Part shown: piece after piece, positions 6,929 to 11,486 of the stretch
Position numbering within the stretch: position 1 is the stretch's first letter
Layout of the letters: each line of letters starts with the position of its first letter
Source: Thiobacillaceae bacterium
GTDB lineage: Bacteria; Pseudomonadota; Gammaproteobacteria; Burkholderiales; Thiobacillaceae
NCBI GenBank assembly: GCA_012274165.1
Contig: JAAPAA010000123.1
Location: 1-11,486 of the forward strand
Length of the DNA: 11,486 bases
Direction: 5' to 3'
The notes under the pieces: generated by a model
The model's input: the letters and a program-made list of their open reading frames with translations, nothing else
Database searches by the model: none
Told to the model about the DNA's origin: nothing
Translations under genes and position numbers: made by a program

Positions 6929-8844
6929 GCCGCCGCCCGATCGCTGGCGTCCATCCCCAGCACCTGCGCGAGAAAGGCGTCGAACATCAGCACCGTCCAC
7001 AGGATCACCGAGTAGTCGCGGCGTCCGCTCTGGTGCGCCTCGACCACCGCGCGCAGAAAGTCCTGATTGAACAGCCCGGTCGAAGCCAGCCGCTCGCCCA
7101 GCACCACGCTGCGGATGGTCGCCGCCAGCGGCCCGCGGAACCACGCGGCCAGCGGCACCGAGAAGCCCATTTTCTTGCGGTACAGCACATCGTTCGGCAA
7201 ATAGGGTTCCATCGATTTTTTCAGCAGGTATTTGCCTTCGGTGCCGCGCAGCTTGAGATCGGTCGGCAGCCCCGACACCCAGCCCATCAGCTCGTGGTCG
7301 AGCAGCGGCTCGCGCACTTCCAGCGCGTGCGCCATGCTGGCGCGGTCGACCTTGGTGAGGATGTCGCCGACCAGATAGGTTTTCATGTCGAGATACTGCA
7401 CCAGCGACAAGGGGTCGTCAGTCGGCGATGCCGCAGCATGGCGACGCAGCACCTCGACCGCCTCATAGCCTTGCAGCTCGCGCTTGAAAGACGGCGAAAA
7501 CAGCTGCTTGCGTTGCGCGTCCGACAGCAGCGAGACGCCGTGAAAATAGCCCTCGACGGTGTCGCGCGCCAGCGCTTCGAAAGTGGTTTTGGCGCGGAAT
7601 ACCTTGGGCGCCCAGTCGGCTTTGGGGTAGAGCTTGCCCAGCACGCCGAACAGCGGGCGGCGCAGCGCCAGCGGCATCACCGCACGCATCCGCTCTTCGT
7701 AGCGGAACCAGCGGTAGCGCCGGTAGCCCGCAAAATGTTCGTCGCCACCGTCGCCCGACAGCGCCACCTTGACGTGCTTCCTGGCCAACTCGCAGACCCT
7801 GTAAGTCGGCAGTGCGGACGAATCTGCATACGGTTCGTCGTACACGTTCGCCAGCTTGTCGACCAGGCCGAAATCGTCGGCCGCGACGGTTTCGACGTGA
7901 TGCCGGGTGTGATAGCGGTCGGCCACCTGCTGGGCAAATTCGATTTCGTTGAAGGCCGGGTCGTCGAACCCGATCGAACAGGTGTTGACCGGCGTCTCGG
8001 ATTGGGTCGCCATCATCGCCACCACCGCGCTGGAATCGACGCCGCCCGAGAGAAACGCCCCCAGCGGCACATCGGCGATCATGCGCAGACGAATCGATTC
8101 CTTGAGCCGCTCGACCAGCTCGTCCATCGCGCTGGCTTCGTCTTTCACCGCCACCGGGGTGAACGGCATGTCCCAGTACTGCTTGGGCAGCGCAGGCGCT
8201 TCGCCACGTTTGAGGGTGAGGGTGAACCCGGGGGGCAGCTTGCAGGCGCCTTTGAAAATCGTGCGCGGCTCGGGCACGTAGCCGTACGCGAAATACTCTT
8301 CGACCGCCAGCGGATCGATCTCGCGCGCGAGACCGGGGTGGGCCATCAACGCCTTCAGCTCGGAGCCGAAAATGAATTCGCCGCTGTCGAGAAACGCGTA
8401 ATACAGGGGCTTGACGCCAAAGCGGTCGCGCACCACGAACAGCCTCTCCCGATTGCGATCCCACAAGGCAAACGCAAACATGCCGCGAAACCGCGCGACA
8501 CAGGCCTCGCCCCAGGCCTCCCAGGCATGGACGATGACTTCGGTGTCGGAATGGGTATGGAACACATGACCGAGCGCTTCAAGCTCGGGCACCAGTTCCT
8601 GGAAGTTGTAGATTTCGCCGTTGAACACGACGACCACCGAACCGTCTTCGTTGAACAGGGGCTGCTGGCCACTGGACAGATCGATGATCGACAGCCGCCG
8701 GTGTCCCAGGCCCACGCCGGGTTCCAGATGCAGGCCGCCTTCATCGGGACCGCGGTGGAACTGGGTTTCGTTCATTGTGTGCAGCAGCGCGCGGGAAATC
8801 TCGCTCGCGCCACGGGTATCGAAAATGCCGGTAATGCCACACAT
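6925..8844 (-). CDS. XrtA/PEP-CTERM system-associated amidotransferase (asparagine synthetase B-like)
   Basis: A 639-residue class II glutamine amidotransferase with an asparagine-synthase domain, matching the XrtA-associated AsnB-like family (TIGR03108). Residue Cys2 in MCGITGIF is the N-terminal nucleophile, exposed after methionine removal. Glutamine-binding elements are visible as GHRRLSIIDLS (47-57), NGEIYN (75-80) and the HSDTEV segment around D100. The synthetase half has the PP-loop SGGVDSS (266-272) and SGDGGDEHFAGYRRY (363-377). Glutamine-derived ammonia is therefore expected to reach an ATP-activated carboxylate; in polysaccharide loci this is thought to be a uronic acid or similar group rather than aspartate. 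The start at ATG 8844 is fixed by the need for Cys2, although the frame stays open to 9306. This is the only gene in the block preceded by a sizeable gap (53 bases), and no strong ribosome-binding site is seen. All catalytic motifs look intact. Confidence 0.93.
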   Translation of the reverse strand: MCGITGIFDTRGASEISRALLHTMNETQFHRGPDEGGLHLEPGVGLGHRRLSIIDLSSGQQPLFNEDGSVVVVFNGEIYNFQELVPELEALGHVFHTHSDTEVIVHAWEAWGEACVARFRGMFAFALWDRNRERLFVVRDRFGVKPLYYAFLDSGEFIFGSELKALMAHPGLAREIDPLAVEEYFAYGYVPEPRTIFKGACKLPPGFTLTLKRGEAPALPKQYWDMPFTPVAVKDEASAMDELVERLKESIRLRMIADVPLGAFLSGGVDSSAVVAMMATQSETPVNTCSIGFDDPAFNEIEFAQQVADRYHTRHHVETVAADDFGLVDKLANVYDEPYADSSALPTYRVCELARKHVKVALSGDGGDEHFAGYRRYRWFRYEERMRAVMPLALRRPLFGVLGKLYPKADWAPKVFRAKTTFEALARDTVEGYFHGVSLLSDAQRKQLFSPSFKRELQGYEAVEVLRRHAAASPTDDPLSLVQYLDMKTYLVGDILTKVDRASMAHALEVREPLLDHELMGWVSGLPTDLKLRGTEGKYLLKKSMEPYLPNDVLYRKKMGFSVPLAAWFRGPLAATIRSVVLGERLASTGLFNQDFLRAVVEAHQSGRRDYSVILWTVLMFDAFLAQVLGMDASDRAAA

Positions 8845-8897
8845 ACGGATGATTGAGTCTCGGTTCGTGTCAAGTTTTCGCGTCGTCTGACGGCGTT
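8845..8897 (-). other. 53-base gap, the only sizeable intergenic space
   Basis: This lies between the stop of the TIGR03088-like glycosyltransferase and the ATG of the amidotransferase. On the minus strand it contains TTGACA (8873 to 8868), identical to a sigma-70 -35 box. However, the hexamer 17 bases on (ATCCGT) is a poor -10 and touches the start codon. I see no hairpin followed by a T run and no strong ribosome-binding site. It most likely is a short untranslated spacer within the operon. Confidence 0.5.
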
Positions 8898-10022
8898 TCA
8901 GCGCCTGCCTTGCAGCGTCTGGTCGTAAACCGCCGCGTAAGCCCCGGCCATCGCTGGAATGCTGTAACGCTGCTCGGCCAGCCGCCGCGCGCTGCGGCCG
9001 TGTTCGGCAATCCGTGCCGGCGCGTCCAGGTAACCCAGCAAGGCCTGTGCCATGCCGGCCACATCGCCGGGCTGGACCAGCATGCCATTGACGCCGGTTT
9101 CCACCAGTTCGACGTTGCCGCCTACCGCCGTGGCGATCACCGGCAGGCCGCTCGCCAAGGCTTCGAGTATGGTATTGGATATGCCCTCGTTTTTCGAGGG
9201 CAGCACGAACACGTCGAACGCCTGCATGATATCTGCAATATCGTGGCGCTCGCCCGGCAGCCAGGCCAGATGCGCCAGGCCGGCCTGCTGCAGCAGGCCA
9301 AGGCAAACCGCGCGCGCCGGTCCCGCGCCGACGATGACCAGGCGCGCGCGTTCGTCGCGTTCGGGCTGCTGGCGCACCATCTGGATGAACGCGCGCGTCA
9401 GGGTCGGGTAGTCCTTGACCTCGACCATGCGCCCCACCGAACCGAACACGATGCTGTCGGGATGCGCAAACCCGGGACGCGCGCCCACGCGCGGATGGAA
9501 TTTCACATTGTCGACGCCGTTGTAGATCTGGTGCAGCTTGAGCGGCGGCACATGGATGGTCTGCCGCAACCAGGTTTCGAGGTCCCGGCTCACCGCAATA
9601 TAGTTCGACACGGCAGGCCGAATGGCACGGCGAATCAGGTTGTATTTCCGGTTCTGCCCATGCAGATCGAACACATCGCGCCCGTGTTCACCGTGCACGG
9701 TGGCGCGGATCCCCGCAGCCGCCGCCACCAGCTGCGCTTCCAGTGCGGCCAGATTGCGCGTGTGCACCAGATCGGGCTGCAACTGGCGCAGCAGTTTCCA
9801 CAAACGCACCATCCAGCCCAGGCCGCGACCCGGCGGACGATGAAGCGCATAAAACGCGACTGGTTGCGCGGTAATGCGCCGCCGGAAATCGGTGTAATCG
9901 GTCAGCGCCACCACGGTATGGCGGTAACGCTGCGGCGACAGGGTATTGAACAGGTTGACCATGCCGTTTTCCATGCCGCCGGTATCGAAGCGGTGGACGA
10001 TATGCACGATATGGGGAATCAC
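8898..10022 (-). CDS. XrtA/PEP-CTERM system glycosyltransferase, TIGR03088-like (GT4)
   Basis: A 374-residue GT-B glycosyltransferase matching the sugar transferase family found next to exosortase A (TIGR03088). The N-terminus IPHIVHIVHRFDTGGMENGM, with TGGMENG at 14-20, is diagnostic for this group. Further motifs are VHTRN (86-90), HGEHGRDVFDL (110-120), YNGVDNVKF (167-175), GSVGRMVEVKDYP (194-206) and the EX7E pair E279/E287 in KNEGISNTILEALASGLPV. It should act on the cytoplasmic face in assembly of the XrtA-linked oligosaccharide. The start codon is GTG at 10022, forming a GTGA overlap with the xrtA stop; no ATG lies at a suitable position because the conserved strand begins immediately after. 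It directly follows xrtA, the usual order in these loci. Donor sugar unknown. Confidence 0.92.
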   Translation of the reverse strand: MIPHIVHIVHRFDTGGMENGMVNLFNTLSPQRYRHTVVALTDYTDFRRRITAQPVAFYALHRPPGRGLGWMVRLWKLLRQLQPDLVHTRNLAALEAQLVAAAAGIRATVHGEHGRDVFDLHGQNRKYNLIRRAIRPAVSNYIAVSRDLETWLRQTIHVPPLKLHQIYNGVDNVKFHPRVGARPGFAHPDSIVFGSVGRMVEVKDYPTLTRAFIQMVRQQPERDERARLVIVGAGPARAVCLGLLQQAGLAHLAWLPGERHDIADIMQAFDVFVLPSKNEGISNTILEALASGLPVIATAVGGNVELVETGVNGMLVQPGDVAGMAQALLGYLDAPARIAEHGRSARRLAEQRYSIPAMAGAYAAVYDQTLQGRR

Positions 10023-11486
10023 GGCCCATTGACCCGGTCGAGTGCGCGCCCGACCGGCGTATCCATGTCGGCCGCAAAACGCGCCAGGGTGGCAGTCGCG
10101 GCGTCCATCCCCACCTCCTCATAGGGCGTGGCGATCAGCACCGACAGTCCATCGTCGCGCTTCAGCTGCACCCGGTCGGTTGCCAGGAGCAATTTGGCGA
10201 TCAGATCATTGACGACGGGGCGCTGGTTGATCAGATTCCACTGCCACACCAGCAGGCGCTGGCCGTCATTGCCGCGCATCCGCGCCTGCCGTACCTGGCG
10301 TAACTGGCCGCCTATCGTCACCGTCGTTTGCGCTTCGCCAATATTCGACCAGGCCGGGTCTTTCTGCTTGATCATGAAATTCTGCGAATTGATCAGCTCG
10401 GCGCCCTGGCGCTGGGTCACGTAGTAATTCAGCTCCAGCAATACGTGATTCCCTGTCTGTACAAACGACTGGCGCAGCTGGCGATCGGCGCCGATCCAGT
10501 GCGGCACCCAGCTGGTAAAGGCGTCGGCAGGCTGCCAGCCGCCGCGCGACTCGACCTGCAATGCGGCCATCTGCGGCAGCGGACGTGAACTGATCCAGCG
10601 GGCATACGCGGGCCACCCGCCGGCGACCAGCAGCACCAGCAAGGCGGCCAGCCAGAGCGGACGCACCTCACGCCTGGTGGCGGCAAGCGACGGCGCACTG
10701 CGATCCGGCCGGCCCGATTGCGGCAACTCGTCCTCGCGCCAGAAACTGCCGATCCAGAACAGCAGCAGCATGACGACGCCGAAAAACACCCAGCCATAAA
10801 TCAGATGATCCACCCCCAGCGCCAGCTTCATGTCGGACAGATGGGCGATCATCACGATCATGTAGGCGCGTCCGCTGTTGGCAAACACCGGAACGATCAT
10901 CGCGGCGATCGAGAACAGCACGCGGCGCTTCCACGAACGAAACGTCAGATAGGCGTACAGCACGCCCAGCGTGATCGACGCGATCAGATAACGCAGCCCC
11001 GAGCAGCCCTCGACCACCGACCAGTCGCCACTGGGGATGCTGAAGAAAGTGCCTTCCCGATAGACCGGAATGCCGGTGGCCTGCAGCATCGACACGGTGA
11101 AATCAGCAGTCACGCCCATCAAGGGCTGAATCAGGAACTCGCCCATCGGCACCGCAAAAAATAAAAACATCAGCGGGAAAAGCAGCGCCCAGAACAATTC
11201 CCAGCCGAGCAGCGTCCATACCACTGCAATCAACATCGTGATGAACGCCAACTGCTCAGCCACATTCACGCTGCCCGCATCCGCCAGCAGCCAGCCCGCT
11301 CCGGCAGCCGCCAGCAGAAGCAGGCCGCGCAGATCGGGACGCGGCTCGATCGGCGCCAATTCGTCCCGCATGCGCCAGATCAGCCAGATGCTGATCGGGA
11401 AAATCAGGTAACCATGGGCGAAGGTTTCCGAGCGCTCCCACACTGCGGCCATCGAATAGAACGTCGGCCAGAACACGGCAAATAAC
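10019..11486 (-). CDS. xrtA: Exosortase A with C-terminal EpsI domain (N-terminus outside window)
   Basis: A polytopic inner-membrane cysteine transpeptidase that recognises and processes PEP-CTERM proteins. The frame is open to the right edge, giving 488 visible residues; the real start and first membrane segment lie outside, because residues before FWPTFYSM read on as hydrophobic LFAV and the family has a longer N-terminus. Catalytic residues are all present: Cys in VVEGCSGLRYL (codon 11003-11005), Arg in ANSGRAYM (10868-10870) and His in VDHLIYGW (10805-10807). About seven hydrophobic segments precede a last one (LWLAALLVLLVAGG), after which about 190 residues form an EpsI-type domain with NYYVTQRQGAELINSQNFM, presumed periplasmic. 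This XrtA-EpsI fusion is the usual form of exosortase A. The stop overlaps the next glycosyltransferase's GTG start. No PEP-CTERM substrate is encoded in the window. Confidence 0.95.
   Translation of the reverse strand, partial: LFAVFWPTFYSMAAVWERSETFAHGYLIFPISIWLIWRMRDELAPIEPRPDLRGLLLLAAAGAGWLLADAGSVNVAEQLAFITMLIAVVWTLLGWELFWALLFPLMFLFFAVPMGEFLIQPLMGVTADFTVSMLQATGIPVYREGTFFSIPSGDWSVVEGCSGLRYLIASITLGVLYAYLTFRSWKRRVLFSIAAMIVPVFANSGRAYMIVMIAHLSDMKLALGVDHLIYGWVFFGVVMLLLFWIGSFWREDELPQSGRPDRSAPSLAATRREVRPLWLAALLVLLVAGGWPAYARWISSRPLPQMAALQVESRGGWQPADAFTSWVPHWIGADRQLRQSFVQTGNHVLLELNYYVTQRQGAELINSQNFMIKQKDPAWSNIGEAQTTVTIGGQLRQVRQARMRGNDGQRLLVWQWNLINQRPVVNDLIAKLLLATDRVQLKRDDGLSVLIATPYEEVGMDAATATLARFAADMDTPVGRALDRVNGP

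Noticed and set aside
6721..8856. A 711-codon open frame on the + strand
   Set aside because: It lies antisense to the amidotransferase and the following glycosyltransferase gene, both with intact catalytic motifs. Its composition (rich in Arg, His, Gln, Ala) is what the complement of GC-rich coding sequence gives, and no domain is recognisable.
8880..8900. Possible small hairpin (CGTC...GACG) near the glycosyltransferase stop
   Set aside because: The stem is only four base pairs and no T run follows on either strand, so it is not a credible terminator.
8845..9306. Longer N-terminus for the amidotransferase
   Set aside because: The catalytic cysteine must follow the initiator methionine, which only ATG 8844 provides; the extension overlaps the upstream glycosyltransferase gene.
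8853..10124. A 423-codon open frame on the + strand
   Set aside because: It is antisense to the TIGR03088-like glycosyltransferase and shows no recognisable domain or ribosome-binding context.
11474..11476. GTG at 11476 as start of xrtA
   Set aside because: The frame continues upstream to the window edge with hydrophobic residues, and exosortase A needs a membrane segment before the FWPTF region, so the start is outside the window.

Overview
The window is one continuous block of nine genes, all on the minus strand and all facing the same way. It reads as part of an exosortase A (XrtA/EpsH, PEP-CTERM) exopolysaccharide and protein-sorting locus of a Gram-negative, moderately GC-rich proteobacterium. 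The set of XrtA-associated families (XrtA fused to EpsI, three GT4 glycosyltransferases, an AsnB-type amidotransferase, an XrtA-type O-glycosylation ligase) is typical of environmental Betaproteobacteria such as Rhodocyclales or Nitrosomonadales. That placement is an inference from gene content; no rRNA or housekeeping gene is present to confirm it.

Transcription runs from high to low coordinates. The order is: XrtA with a C-terminal EpsI domain (10019 to the right edge, N-terminus outside the window); a TIGR03088-like GT4 glycosyltransferase (8898-10022); an XrtA-associated asparagine-synthetase-like amidotransferase (6925-8844); a TIGR04063-like GT4 glycosyltransferase (5711-6928); a third GT4 glycosyltransferase (4468-5745); a PAPS-type sulfotransferase (3614-4468); a CapK/PaaK-like adenylate-forming ligase (2226-3617); an O-antigen-ligase-like membrane protein (937-2229); and a UlaG/CMAH-like metallo-beta-lactamase-fold protein that runs off the left edge (1-928).

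Almost every junction is a 1-35 base overlap (ATGA, GTGA or TGATG) or a gap of 8 bases. The only real gap is 53 bases, in front of the amidotransferase. There is no stretch above 300 bases without a gene, and I see no RNA gene, CRISPR array, insertion sequence, clear terminator or convincing promoter. The block is therefore most likely an internal part of a longer operon whose promoter lies beyond the right edge.

Inferred joint role: the three glycosyltransferases build an oligosaccharide on the cytoplasmic side. The amidotransferase, the sulfotransferase and the acyl-adenylate ligase could decorate it with amide, sulfate and acyl or amino-acyl groups. The O-ligase would polymerise it or transfer it in the periplasm, while XrtA processes PEP-CTERM proteins that may be the glycosylated partners. 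The least ordinary part is the tightly coupled sulfotransferase plus CapK-like ligase, with the CMAH/UlaG-like protein downstream, added to an otherwise standard XrtA set. No PEP-CTERM substrate, flippase, priming transferase or export gene lies in the window.
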